From the NCBI GenBank assembly GCA_016285345.1, contig JAEEQN010000001.1, positions 123,865 through 187,864 of the forward strand: a stretch of DNA of 64,000 nucleotides, read 5' to 3'. Below the pieces are notes generated by a model. That model did no database searches, was not told the DNA's origin, and worked only from the letters and a program-made list of their open reading frames with translations. Positions 1 to 9,512 of this stretch are shown here, one piece after another. How positions within the stretch are numbered: position 1 is the first letter of the stretch; every line of letters starts with the position of its first letter. Made by a program: the position numbers and the translations under genes. The DNA is from Victivallales bacterium. Lineage in GTDB: Bacteria > Verrucomicrobiota > Lentisphaeria > Victivallales > UBA1829.

Positions 1-756
1 CTCGCTGCCGGCCTCGGCATCGCCGATCGCTTCCGCTGTCTTCTTCGCCGCCAGCCGCATGGCGGCAGGCGTCCAGTGTGTGTCGGTCTTGAGGTAGGAT
101 TCCACGCCGTCTTTCCGCATGGATTTGAAATCATCCGTGAAATCCAGCACGGCCACGCCGAGCTCGTTCATCTGCTTTTTAAACTCGGCGAACGATTTGT
201 TGTTTCCGAGCTTGTCGCTCGCGCCGAGCTTGTCGCCGTAGACCAGCGGCTTGCCGGGCACCGGGATCAGGATCAGGCGGATGTCGCGGGCTTTGAGGTC
301 ATCGGCAAACTTTCTAATCGCCGCGACCGGATCGGGATGCACGCCCGCGAGATCGCGCTTGTGCATGCGACCCTCCTGCAGGAATCCCGGATTCACGAGG
401 TAGTCGTAGTCGCCGGAATAGAACAGCCAGCCGTCACGGCCGACAATCACTTTTTCATTGCCCGTGCGGAAGCACTTCGTAAGGAATTCCTGAGCGGGCG
501 TAAGCAGGATGGCGCGAAGCAAAGAGGTGTCCTCGATCGCCGTCTCGTACTGTTTGAACGCCTTCTGCGCGGTCGCCGCAGGACGGATCTCCTTCAGCGG
601 CGAAGAATAGACAAATTGCACGCACGGATAAATGCCGATGATCAAAAGGAAGAAAATGGAAAGGAAAAGTTTCTGTGCTTTCGAAACATCAGTTACGCCG
701 ATTTCCCGTTTTGCGATCTCTTCGCGGGAGAGCTTGACTTTTTTTACTTCAGACAT
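1..756 (-). CDS. algJ: AlgJ/AlgX-like SGNH acetyltransferase (partial, C-terminus off window)
   Basis: The ORF track misses this gene because it has no stop inside the window. Reading from ATG at 756 gives 252 codons open to the left edge. A short cytoplasmic N-terminus is followed by one membrane segment (about residues 29-50) and then a periplasmic domain. The motif TDTHWTPA is the Asp-x-His dyad typical of the AlgJ/AlgX SGNH-like family (PF16822), which works with AlgI to move acetyl groups onto exported polysaccharide. It begins 12 nt after the algI stop, so the two are almost certainly co-transcribed. The GDS-type serine block is not identifiable in the visible part. Family assignment is strong; the acetyl acceptor is inferred. 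Confidence 0.85.
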   Translation of the reverse strand, partial: MSEVKKVKLSREEIAKREIGVTDVSKAQKLFLSIFFLLIIGIYPCVQFVYSSPLKEIRPAATAQKAFKQYETAIEDTSLLRAILLTPAQEFLTKCFRTGNEKVIVGRDGWLFYSGDYDYLVNPGFLQEGRMHKRDLAGVHPDPVAAIRKFADDLKARDIRLILIPVPGKPLVYGDKLGASDKLGNNKSFAEFKKQMNELGVAVLDFTDDFKSMRKDGVESYLKTDTHWTPAAMRLAAKKTAEAIGDAEAGSE

Positions 757-768
757 GATCGCGCCTCC

Positions 769-2169
769 TTAGAAGATGAAGTAGATGAACGGGTTGTAGC
801 TCTGCGTGGTGAGCGCGATGAGCGAAACGAAGAACAGCACGATGCACCATGCGATCTTCGGCCAGGTGAGCCGCCGTGTGAAATCCCACGTCTGCGGAAG
901 CGCCCAGATCGTGACGCCAGCCAGAATGAAGTTCACCACATAATACGGATTGTAAATCAGGCCGCGGACTGCTTCGCCCTGTCCCGGCGTCGCGCCGCCG
1001 AACATGCATTTGAGGTACTGCCATGCGTCCGGCAGCGTGTCGGCGCGGAAGAACACCCACGCGATCAACACGATGAAGAACGTGATGAGGACTTGCAAAA
1101 GCGCCGGGAGCTTGTGGTAAATGCTTTCCTTGCCCTGTGCACGCTCGAACGCGAGGTAGCCGCCATGAATGCCGCCCCAGATCAGGAAGTTCCAGCTTGC
1201 GCCGTGCCAGAGGCCGCCAAGCAGCATGACGAGGGCCAGGTTGATGTACGTGCGGACGCTGCCCTTGCGGTTGCCGCCGAGCGGGATGTACAGGTAGTCG
1301 CGAAGCCACGTGGAAAGCGACAGGTGCCAACGCCGCCAGAATTCCGTGATCGACTTCGACCGGTACGGCGAATCGAAGTTCTTCGCGAACACGAATCCGA
1401 GCATCAGCCCGAGGCCGATCGCCATGTCGGAGTAGCCGCTGAAGTCGAAGTAGATCTGGAACGCATACGCCACCGCGCCGTACCAGGCGTCGAAACAGCT
1501 CAGGTCACCCGTATTGAACGTAGTGTCTGCGATCTTGCCGCACGGATTCGCGAGCAGGACTTTTTTCGCCATGCCGAGCATGAAAAACGCCGTGCCGCGC
1601 GCGAATTTCTCCCAGGTCAACGTGCGTTCGCGGAGCTGATCGGCGACGTCCTGGAACCGGATGATCGGTCCTGCGACGAGCTGCGGGAACATCGAAACGT
1701 AGCAGGCGTAGTCGATGAAGTTCGTTACGACCTTCGCGTCGCCTCGGTACACATCGATCACATAGCTCATGCTCTGGAACGTGTAGAAGCTGATGCCGAG
1801 CGGCAGCACCACGCGGAAGAACCCGAGGTACTGCGCTTCCGGGATGCCCAGCGCCGCCATCGTAGCATTGTAGTTGTCAAGCCCGAAGTTGAAGTACTTG
1901 AAGAAGCCGAGGATTGCGAGGTCGCAGACGATCGAAAGCGTCACGAACAGCTTCTTCCTCGCCGGATATGCCTGCATCAGGCGGCCGTTCGTGTAGTCCA
2001 CGCTCGTATTGAACAGCATCAGCAGGCAGAACCACGGATTCGCCCACCCGTAGAAAATGTAGCTGAAGATCGTCAGCGTGAGGTGACGGAGTTTCTTCGG
2101 CGCGGCATAATACCCCAGCAGCGCCAGCGGCAGGAAGAAAAATATGAAAAGGTAGGAGGAGAAAACCAT
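769..2169 (-). CDS. algI: MBOAT-family polysaccharide O-acyltransferase (AlgI-like)
   Basis: A 466-residue, multi-spanning membrane protein of normal AlgI length. The motifs FWRRWHLSLSTWLRDYLYIP and LLGGLWHGASWNF are the MBOAT signature, the second containing the catalytic His. In known systems AlgI takes acetyl groups across the inner membrane and passes them to periplasmic AlgJ/AlgX/AlgF partners. Here it sits 3 nt after a divergent SGNH protein and directly before an AlgJ homologue, so an O-acetylation unit for the locus polysaccharide is likely. The first ~115 bp of this gene are repeated as a dead copy at 5119-5234. Confidence 0.92.
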   Translation of the reverse strand: MVFSSYLFIFFFLPLALLGYYAAPKKLRHLTLTIFSYIFYGWANPWFCLLMLFNTSVDYTNGRLMQAYPARKKLFVTLSIVCDLAILGFFKYFNFGLDNYNATMAALGIPEAQYLGFFRVVLPLGISFYTFQSMSYVIDVYRGDAKVVTNFIDYACYVSMFPQLVAGPIIRFQDVADQLRERTLTWEKFARGTAFFMLGMAKKVLLANPCGKIADTTFNTGDLSCFDAWYGAVAYAFQIYFDFSGYSDMAIGLGLMLGFVFAKNFDSPYRSKSITEFWRRWHLSLSTWLRDYLYIPLGGNRKGSVRTYINLALVMLLGGLWHGASWNFLIWGGIHGGYLAFERAQGKESIYHKLPALLQVLITFFIVLIAWVFFRADTLPDAWQYLKCMFGGATPGQGEAVRGLIYNPYYVVNFILAGVTIWALPQTWDFTRRLTWPKIAWCIVLFFVSLIALTTQSYNPFIYFIF

Positions 2170-2172
2170 GGG

Positions 2173-4725
2173 TTATTGCCAAAGTTCAATATCTTTAATT
2201 ATGAACACGGAGTTGTTATTGCCAGTTACAGTAACTGATATTTCTTTTGTGTCTGCAGGTATTTCAAATATGAGAGACTGATAAGAATTTAACGACCCGT
2301 CAAAAGAAGATGGGATTAATTGCGATTCACCATTAATAGACAAAGAAACTTTCCCAGAAACAAGACAAGATGGGATTACTATCAGTGATTTCTTATTATT
2401 TGTTTCGATTTTGGAATTTGCAATTTCAAATTCCTGAGTAGTTGCTTTGAAATTATATCCTTTCAAAAGCCCAATGGTAGTCATTTGTCTGTCCGACAGA
2501 TTAGGTAAACTTACATTTTCCTGTGGAATAACGGGAACTTTTGAAACAGGCTTCGTTGATGTCAATAATGTCAACTGTCTATCAAGCGTAGCAATGTTGT
2601 GCCATTGTACTCTAAGCAAATGACTCATAGCAAATTGGATTATGCAGACTTTCTTGCCCTTCAAGTATTTTTCAGGATCGACAAGAAGATTGTTTATAAA
2701 TACCGTTGCAGGTCCATTCTGGGTGTACGAAAAACTCGATACATCAGACTCAAGATTATAATCCAGCCAAGATACGAGTCCTCCTCCCGAAGTATATGGA
2801 GAACCGATGTAAGAATTTCCTATGACAAGAACCTCACTTTTGCTATTTATATACGAATGTTCCTTAGGCAATACTGGCTTCCTGACCATTATTGCTTCAC
2901 CCGGCTTATGTGAGCCGATATCACAATTCTCCGGCCAAGTCCGCAATGGATCATATCCATAAAAAGTATGCTTTTCCTCCTGGAAACTAAAAAGTTCTTT
3001 TTTCAGGCGCTTGGGAATATTGTACCTTTCGAGGCGTTTTGCAAGTATCTCAGATACTATCTTCTGAATTAGAATTGAAGGATGACCATCGTTTCCAACG
3101 TTGTAAACAAATTCTTCCTCATTATAACGAAGAACAGAATCTTTGCTTGGAGTAATAGCCTCAATACCATGTTCAAGAAGTATTCTAATGTTATTATACA
3201 TGTGATAATCAGGAATTCTTCTAAAATCCTCATTAATAATTCGAGCGACAATAGGTTCTCTGCTTTGAACGATTGACAATATCAGTTGAACACCGTTTGC
3301 TTCAAGCACTTTTTTTAGTTCAATCAATGCATTAAGATTGTCCTCGCTTACCGTTGTTGTTGCTATAATACTTGAGATACCTGGACTTATAGAAAAGAAA
3401 GAATTGTCCAACTGCCTCCAAATGATTTTGTTTTTGCTTGTGTCAACTGTGATAACGTTGTGTCCAGATGTATCCTTTTCTTTTTCGGCTTTCCATGCCA
3501 GAGCAAAAGATGTGTTGACCTCTTTAATTTTTTCTTCATCATAATCTTTTAACATTTCATTGATTTCGGCAAGGTCATCGGCGATTGCACGAGCTTGAGC
3601 TTCTTGTAACTCTTTTGAGATAGGGGGATTAATGTGTTGATTGGCAATAGAGACATGTTCTTTCTGTTCATCCAGAAAATGAACACCAGAGGCGGGGAAC
3701 AAAGCGTTGTCTCCATCAGCAAAAGCATTTAATTTTCTTACGCCAAGGACATAGTAATTCTCCAAGGTAAAAAGATTCAAGTCATCCGCTTGTTGCACAG
3801 ATTGTTCATCTTCAGACAGGGTGTCGTAAGGAATAACGGAGCAGATGATCTTGTCGCCCTTTTTCAGCGTGTCGGTTCTAAGCGTTTTGTAGTTTTCAAA
3901 GCCATCAACAATCAATGCCATTTCTTTGGGGCAAGGTACACCGCCTTTAATTACATTCCCTGAAAACTGAACTGTGTATCGACAGTTGGGATAATCGGAT
4001 TTCTTAGGATCGGGCAAGTCAGAGCGTTCGACAATCTCGCCCTCAAGATATGTCGTACCCGTCAACTCTTTCTGATAAATCCGAAGACCAAGAATTGTAA
4101 CATCTCCCGTGATTTCGATAAACGGACGAACATTGTCATAATGCTCAAGTGCGCTTATCTCGTAATTGATGCACTCCTCTTCAAACTCTCCCGACAATTC
4201 CCCAACGTAGGTTTTACCTGGACGAAACAGTCCCAATTCTTCTATTCCTAATTTAACTTTTGTTTCCGGCGTTTTACCCGTTAATTCCACAGAAATTCCA
4301 GTTGAAGTATTTAATACAAGTCGTGCTGGTGTATTGATTTTCAAGACACCATCGGGAGATGAGATTTCATAACTATTCTCTTTTCGATTAAAATCACAGT
4401 TCCCCTTTAATGTGCTGTAGTCAATTGCCCATCCATTAGGAACCTTCCTTGTTAATAATTCAGAACGTGATTTAACCACACCATTCTTTTTGAATGTTTC
4501 ATCAAAACTGGCCGCAATAGAAACAGACGTATAGGTGTTCATTTTATCATCATAAACTAGTTCCATCCCTTTTTTTGAGAACTCCATTCTCTTTGCATTG
4601 TTTTCAGCAAAAACCATCGCCTCCTCGTTCAGCTTCTCCGCCTCATCCGCACTCACGACGGGCACAGCGGCAGGTAGGTCTACCTGTTTTGCGATACTCT
4701 GTGCATGAGAATAGAGTGTTAGCAT
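2173..4725 (-). CDS. SGNH/AlgX-like periplasmic protein, paralogue 2 (N-terminus uncertain)
   Basis: The frame stays open to 5202, but its first part is an algI remnant followed by sequence I do not recognise, so I place the start at the in-frame ATG 4725 with low confidence (850 aa). Residues near the N-terminus carry the module PAAVPVVSADEAEKLNEEA, then a region ~75% similar to the product of 5238-8045, then a C-terminal SGNH-like domain with VIGNSYIGSP (Ser block) and NDGHPS (Asp-x-His dyad retained). No clear signal peptide or membrane anchor survives unless translation starts at a non-ATG codon near 4770 (the segment GIVYYTFGIVFMLTLYSHA is hydrophobic). Position just before algI suggests a role in polymer O-acetylation. 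It may be a partly degraded duplicate. Confidence 0.7.
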   Translation of the reverse strand: MLTLYSHAQSIAKQVDLPAAVPVVSADEAEKLNEEAMVFAENNAKRMEFSKKGMELVYDDKMNTYTSVSIAASFDETFKKNGVVKSRSELLTRKVPNGWAIDYSTLKGNCDFNRKENSYEISSPDGVLKINTPARLVLNTSTGISVELTGKTPETKVKLGIEELGLFRPGKTYVGELSGEFEEECINYEISALEHYDNVRPFIEITGDVTILGLRIYQKELTGTTYLEGEIVERSDLPDPKKSDYPNCRYTVQFSGNVIKGGVPCPKEMALIVDGFENYKTLRTDTLKKGDKIICSVIPYDTLSEDEQSVQQADDLNLFTLENYYVLGVRKLNAFADGDNALFPASGVHFLDEQKEHVSIANQHINPPISKELQEAQARAIADDLAEINEMLKDYDEEKIKEVNTSFALAWKAEKEKDTSGHNVITVDTSKNKIIWRQLDNSFFSISPGISSIIATTTVSEDNLNALIELKKVLEANGVQLILSIVQSREPIVARIINEDFRRIPDYHMYNNIRILLEHGIEAITPSKDSVLRYNEEEFVYNVGNDGHPSILIQKIVSEILAKRLERYNIPKRLKKELFSFQEEKHTFYGYDPLRTWPENCDIGSHKPGEAIMVRKPVLPKEHSYINSKSEVLVIGNSYIGSPYTSGGGLVSWLDYNLESDVSSFSYTQNGPATVFINNLLVDPEKYLKGKKVCIIQFAMSHLLRVQWHNIATLDRQLTLLTSTKPVSKVPVIPQENVSLPNLSDRQMTTIGLLKGYNFKATTQEFEIANSKIETNNKKSLIVIPSCLVSGKVSLSINGESQLIPSSFDGSLNSYQSLIFEIPADTKEISVTVTGNNNSVFIIKDIELWQ

Positions 4726-5118
4726 GAAAACTATACCGAAGGTATAATAAACAATTCCTTTTCCAATAACGCTGGCATGAAGATATGACCTTCTGCGGAA
4801 AGATTGAGATAGATTAAGTGAACAATGAGGGTTGCAATGTTCCTGTCGTTTCCAACGCAAAAGCCCGCTTGAGCGAAATGCGAAAGCGTACTGTATTTCT
4901 GCTCTGCTCCGCCTAATCCAATTAGTGCATAATAGAACTGTGCCGAAATGCTTTTGGAATAGCTGTCGGAGTGTTGCGAAAATCATATTCAGAATTCTTT
5001 TCGTTGCTCTCTCAGGAAATTTTGGAGGCAAAAAGCGGATTAAAAAAGGGGTATTGAATATAAAATATAGCTTGGAAATGGAATAATGCAAATGAAAAAC
5101 ACAAAATTGAGAAAAAAA

Positions 5119-5234
5119 GTAGAAGATGTAGCTGAAGATCGTCAGCATGAAGTGGCGGAGTGTCTTCGGCGCGGCATAATACCCCACCAGCGCCAAAGGC
5201 AAAAAAAGATGAACAAGTAGGATGAGAAGACCAT
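5119..5234 (-). pseudogene. algI 5'-end remnant
   Basis: From the ATG complement at 5234 the minus strand closely matches the first ~115 bp of algI (2169 leftwards), including the same spacing to the upstream SGNH stop codon. The match ends near GTAGAA (5119) and the frame is shifted after about 12 codons, so it cannot encode AlgI. This is what remains of a second algI after tandem duplication of an SGNH-algI unit. Confidence 0.85.
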
Positions 5235-5237
5235 AGG

Positions 5238-8045
5238 TTATTGCCAGATTTGAATATCTTTAATTGCAAAGGGGGTACCAGGCCTCCCTTTAATTTTTAT
5301 AGTAATTTCTTTTGTATCTGCTGGAAGTTCAAATAATAGGTTATAGAATTTTGCCGTCATTCTGCATCGAAAAACGGGTCGAGAAACGCCATTGACCTCA
5401 ATTGTCAAAACCCCGTTTTCAACAGTACAGCAAGGGATAAGGCAAAGAATCGGTTTGGTTTTGTTAGTTGAAGTGGTCTCATCATTTTTAATTGTTATAA
5501 TGTGTCTCTCGTTGTTTTCGAGTTCAAATAGCGTTTTTGTTTTTAGATTATCCCAAAAATCACCATTAAAATGGGAGAGATCAGAAATATTGGATTGAAG
5601 GGAAAAACTGCCAACCATCTTTTTATGATTTAGCAGTAATCTTTCCTGGTCAGCCCGCTGTATATTAAACATTGCTGAAGCTCTGTTAATAGACTTTATA
5701 TGACCTGTTCCAACATGAAGAATTAGAGCTTTTTTGTTTTTTAGAAAAAACTCGGGACGAGACAGTATTTGGTTCAAACCATCTGTAAATGGACCTAAGC
5801 CTCCTATGAGATAAACATCATTTGAAATATTCATTTTTTTAGAAAGAAGCATTGGAATGGCACAACAATCTTGTGTAGGTCGTTGCATATATGAGTTACC
5901 GAATACAATAATACTACCATTCGGATTCCTTTTTAGTGGTTTGCCGTTATATTCAAACATTGTATAAGGATAGATTGTTCCATCTAAGTTCATCCCATTA
6001 TCACAGTTCGAGGGAAAAACATACCCGTAATGATTAGGAACCATTTTTTTCGAAAATAATTCAGGATTAAGATCAGGAATGATATTATGCCTTTCTAATC
6101 TTTCGACCAAAATATCTGACAAACAATCTTGCGTCAGATCGGAAGGGTGACCGTTCGAAGGATAAAAAAATGCAAACGGATATCTGTTATAGTTTTTAAT
6201 AATTTGATCTGATGCATAGATGGTTTCCACGTCTATCTCAGAAAGCTGCTTCACATATGTTGCCGTTTGAAGATCTGGAACATTAGAAAAATCTTTGTTG
6301 ATTACTCTTGAAGAAAGTGTATAAAGATCTGGAACCAGGGATACTATAAGTTGTACTCCATTTGATTCTAAGGCATGCTTAAGACTTGTAAAACAGTCCA
6401 ATGTTTCTGAGGAAAGAATGTCTGGTTCCTTAAGAAAAGTATAGTTTTCCGGCAAAGCCCAAAAAGAATTATTTATGTTACGCCAAACGTATTTATTTCC
6501 ATCAATTTCAATGCGGTTGTACCCCAAAGGATCTTTAGCTTTTTCTCTGTTCCATGCTTCTGAAAAGGCATTATTCATTTGTTGAATATACGTTTTGTCA
6601 CACTTTCTTAAAATGCTATTCATATAGGCCAAATCATGTTGAATAGCATTGTTTTGTGAACTAATTATGCTCTGTGAAAGCGGTGGATTGATCTTTTTTT
6701 CAAATATTGAGGTATATAATTCCCCATCAGAAAAGAATATTCCCGAAGATGGAATTGCTGCATTCTCTCTAAACTTTGCAATTTTATGGATGTTCAACAC
6801 ATAATACCGTTCTAATAGATATAAATCCAATTCATCGGATTGCTGAGTTGACTGTTCGCTTACAGGAAGGCTTTCATATGGAATTAATGAGCATTCAACT
6901 TTATCGCCAGGTTTTATTGATTCCGTTTTAATTATTTCATAGTTTTTAAATCCCTCAACAACCAAGACGACTTCTTTGGGAAGTGGTTTGCCGGAGAAAA
7001 TCGCATTTCCATCAAAATGAATCGTGTATCGGCAATTGGGATAGTCGGACGTCTTGGGATCAGGCAAAGAAGAACGTTCAATGATTTGTCCCTCAAGACA
7101 AGTTGAATTCTTTATCTCTTTCTGATAGATTCTCAGCATGTGAATCGTAACATCACCTGTTATTTCGAGAAACAGTCGAACTGTATCAAAGTGCTCAAAA
7201 GCACTTATTTCATAGTTGAAGCATTCCTTATTGAAAATACCAGACATTTCTCCTATGTATACCTTGCCAGAACGAAACAGGCCAAGCTCTTCTATCCCGA
7301 ATTTAACTTTTGTCTCGGTGGTCTTTCCGGTCAGTTCAACAGAGATTCCTGTCGTTGTGTTTAAAATCTGCTTTGGAGATGTATTTATGGTCAGTGTTCC
7401 ATCGGGAGAGTGAATTTCGAAGCCTTTATCCGTTTCGCCAAAGTCGCAATTGCCCCGGAGTGTATTATAATCAATTTCCCACGACTTCGGAATCTTTCTT
7501 GTTAAAAAATCACTTCTCTTTTTGATAACACCGTTCTTTCGGAATATTTCATCGAAACTCGCCGCGATGGAAATAGACGCGTATGTATCCATTTTGTCTT
7601 CATGGACGAGTTCCATCCCCCTTTTTGAAAAATCCATTCTCTTTGCATTGTTTTCAGCAAAAACCATCGCCTCCTCATTCAGTTTCTCCGTCTCTTCTGC
7701 CGTAACAACGGGAATGGCAGCAGGAGCAAGCTTTCCTTCGATGGGCAGCGTCTTGGCGACAGGCTTTGTCTCGGCGGATTTCGTCTCGGCTATCGGCTTT
7801 GTTTCGGCAGACTTCGCATCTGTCTTTGGTTTGGTCTCAGTCACAGGCTGAGTGTCGACTGCGGACTTTGTTTCAGTCACTGTCTTTGGTTCGGGGACAG
7901 AGACTGTTGGTCTCCTGTTGGATGTGAGGCTCTCGCCTTGAACCGTCTGAACATCATCATGTCGACTGAACTCCTTGCGGTCAATGATGACGAAGAAAGC
8001 AATCAACGCAACAATGATTGCAATAGGCACGATTAGTTGTCTCAT
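5238..8045 (-). CDS. Membrane-anchored SGNH/AlgX-like protein, paralogue 1
   Basis: 935 residues. An N-terminal signal anchor (about residues 2-22) is followed by a ~70-residue T/E/K/S/A-rich linker with repeated TETK and AETKP motifs, the module AAIPVVTAEETEKLNEEA, a region shared with paralogue 2, and a C-terminal SGNH-like domain. The serine block VFGNSYMQRP is present, but the usual Asp-x-His dyad reads SNGHPS, with Asn in place of Asp. Start ATG 8045 has an AAGGA ribosome site about 9 nt upstream. The first ~89 codons and the upstream DNA are nearly identical to those of the sulfatase-like gene at 15998-18406. A role in modifying exported polysaccharide is inferred from neighbours; catalysis is doubtful. 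Confidence 0.8.
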   Translation of the reverse strand: MRQLIVPIAIIVALIAFFVIIDRKEFSRHDDVQTVQGESLTSNRRPTVSVPEPKTVTETKSAVDTQPVTETKPKTDAKSAETKPIAETKSAETKPVAKTLPIEGKLAPAAIPVVTAEETEKLNEEAMVFAENNAKRMDFSKRGMELVHEDKMDTYASISIAASFDEIFRKNGVIKKRSDFLTRKIPKSWEIDYNTLRGNCDFGETDKGFEIHSPDGTLTINTSPKQILNTTTGISVELTGKTTETKVKFGIEELGLFRSGKVYIGEMSGIFNKECFNYEISAFEHFDTVRLFLEITGDVTIHMLRIYQKEIKNSTCLEGQIIERSSLPDPKTSDYPNCRYTIHFDGNAIFSGKPLPKEVVLVVEGFKNYEIIKTESIKPGDKVECSLIPYESLPVSEQSTQQSDELDLYLLERYYVLNIHKIAKFRENAAIPSSGIFFSDGELYTSIFEKKINPPLSQSIISSQNNAIQHDLAYMNSILRKCDKTYIQQMNNAFSEAWNREKAKDPLGYNRIEIDGNKYVWRNINNSFWALPENYTFLKEPDILSSETLDCFTSLKHALESNGVQLIVSLVPDLYTLSSRVINKDFSNVPDLQTATYVKQLSEIDVETIYASDQIIKNYNRYPFAFFYPSNGHPSDLTQDCLSDILVERLERHNIIPDLNPELFSKKMVPNHYGYVFPSNCDNGMNLDGTIYPYTMFEYNGKPLKRNPNGSIIVFGNSYMQRPTQDCCAIPMLLSKKMNISNDVYLIGGLGPFTDGLNQILSRPEFFLKNKKALILHVGTGHIKSINRASAMFNIQRADQERLLLNHKKMVGSFSLQSNISDLSHFNGDFWDNLKTKTLFELENNERHIITIKNDETTSTNKTKPILCLIPCCTVENGVLTIEVNGVSRPVFRCRMTAKFYNLLFELPADTKEITIKIKGRPGTPFAIKDIQIWQ

Positions 8046-9014
8046 TTGTCAATGATCCTTGGATATTTTAAGGAAACCTCTATCAATATCGTTTTTGAGA
8101 GATTGTTCGGTTGTTGACGGATAAGAACCGTCGGATGCGATTCTTTGTTCCCCATAAAAAGCATTTGTACACTGCTGTCTGGGAAAAAAAGGTTATGATT
8201 GAAAACGTCGGCTCCTGCGCTATATTATAGAACACTAACAGTCTCAATGAAAACATAGGAGACTCGACAGCATATTACTATAGCATCTTCCAGCAACTTG
8301 TCAAGTTTGTTCCGCGATATCGTTTGGAAAAAAGCGTGGAAAAGCATTCCGGCGACCGTTACTGCACGCATTTTACCGCCATCCGCCAGCTCAAAACGGT
8401 TTTCTGCGCCCAGCTCGCCGGAAAGGATTCTCTCCGTGAGGTCGAGTCAGGCTTGCTCATGAATGCCGAACGCATGTACCATCTCGATATGGAAGCGGTT
8501 TCGAAGTCAACATGTCGGACGCGATAAACCGGCGTTCGCCGGAAATCTTCCGGGCGATGTTCGAGGAAATCCTGAATCGTGCGCTTGCCTGTGCTCCCGG
8601 GCATAATTTCAAGTTCAAAAACCCGCTCCATGTCATCGACAGCACAACCATAGCTCTGAGCCTGACGGTCTACAGCTGGGCCCATTACCGGAAGCAGAAA
8701 GGTGCAATCAAGCTTCATACGGAGCTGGACTTGTCCGGCAATCTGCCCTGTTATGTGCTGATGACCAACGGAAGGATGTCCGAACGGCGAAGAAAAATGT
8801 CTCAATCAAACCGGACAGCATCGTCCAGCTCTGCCAAAGAAAGGCGCGATCTTGGACGAACTCATCGAATATACCGGCGCAGCCTCGGTCAAAAAAACGG
8901 GCAAACTCAGGCTCATCGAATTCATGGACGATGAGGGAAAAACGTATCAGTTCCTGACCAACAACTTCAAGCTTGCAGCATCATCCATCTCGGAAATCTT
9001 CAAACAGCGCTGGC
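7779..9014. repeat. Segmental duplication, copy A
   Basis: About 1.24 kb covering the first 89 codons of the SGNH paralogue 1 gene, its upstream region and most of an IS4-type element. It matches 18139-19374 with few differences. The IS and the gene 5' end were therefore copied together as one block. Confidence 0.9.
8046..8169 (-). promoter_or_regulatory. Shared upstream region between IS4 end and SGNH gene
   Basis: Nearly identical to 18413-18528 upstream of the sulfatase-like gene. It includes the small hairpin GACGG-TTCTTAT-CCGTC. Just beyond it, inside the IS left part, TATAAT occurs on the minus strand (about 8224-8229), with TTTTCA 18 nt upstream, so transcription of both genes may be IS-driven. 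Weak evidence. Confidence 0.35.
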
Positions 9015-9338
9015 AGATAGAACTCTTCTTCAAATGGATCAAGCAGAACCTCAAAATCAAAAGCGTCCTCGGCATCTCAAAGAACGCCGTCATGACGCAG
9101 ATCCGAGTGGCGCTCATCCTCTATCTGTTGCTTTCCTACATCAAATTCGTCAGCAAATGCCGGTACGGCATCACAGAACCGGTAAACCGGCTCCGCGATA
9201 CGCTCATGTCAGACTTCGCTTTGGGCGAAGTCCTCAATTTGAACAGAGATACCCTGAAGAAACCTCCAGACTGGAATGCACCTGAACAACTTGATCTCTT
9301 TGCAAACTGTTGCTGCTCATTTTAATCGGACAGCAGTG
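8170..9338 (+). mobile_element. IS4-type insertion sequence, degenerate (copy A)
   Basis: The element is bounded by imperfect inverted ends, CACTGCTGTCTGG at the left and CGGACAGCAGTG at the right, about 1.17 kb apart. It contains a frameshifted DUF4372/DDE transposase. No target-site duplication is visible next to these ends. Copy B at 18529 is truncated, and shorter relics of the same left end lie near 23045 and 30310. Confidence 0.75.
8247..9325 (+). pseudogene. IS4-family transposase (DUF4372 + DDE), frameshifted
   Basis: Three overlapping frames rebuild one transposase. The N-terminus contains SIFQQLVKFVPRYRLEKSVE (DUF4372-like). The middle is IDSTTIALSLTVYSWAHYRK (first catalytic Asp region). 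The C-terminus is QRWQIELFFKWIKQNLKI (catalytic Glu region). One frameshift is at about 8520, where KST is followed out of frame by MSDAINRR. Another lies after MTNGRM near 8785. A possible ATG at 8247 is out of frame with the DUF4372 part. The gene cannot make a full protein without several corrections. Confidence 0.85.
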
Positions 9339-9453
9339 GAGGAGAAAACAAAAAAACGACGGAAACTGTCGGGTTATACGATTCGAAAGGTGGAGTATAC
9401 AATTAAAAAAAAGAATGCCGCTAATGTCCACAAGGGAATTAGTAGACAAACAG

Positions 9454-9495
9454 CTTTCATTTGGAAATGAGGTAGTTCTTTTTTCCAAATGAAAG
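9454..9495 (-). terminator. 14-bp perfect inverted repeat after the small membrane-protein gene
   Basis: CTTTCATTTGGAAA and its exact complement flank a 14-nt loop, 18 nt beyond the stop of the 9513-9749 gene. It could end the phosphonate operon transcript. It lacks a strong T-run on the minus strand, so intrinsic termination is uncertain. Confidence 0.5.
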
Positions 9496-9512
9496 ACGGG
9501 GAGTTGACTCCT

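Noticed and set aside
76-2238. 720-codon plus-strand ORF
   Set aside because: It is the antisense shadow of algJ and algI. Its product is rich in Arg/Glu/His/Asp with no fold signature, while the minus strand shows MBOAT and AlgJ motifs and ribosome sites.
8359-8805. 148-codon minus-strand ORF repeated at 18718-19164
   Set aside because: It is antisense to the IS4 transposase. It is repeated only because the whole IS block is duplicated.
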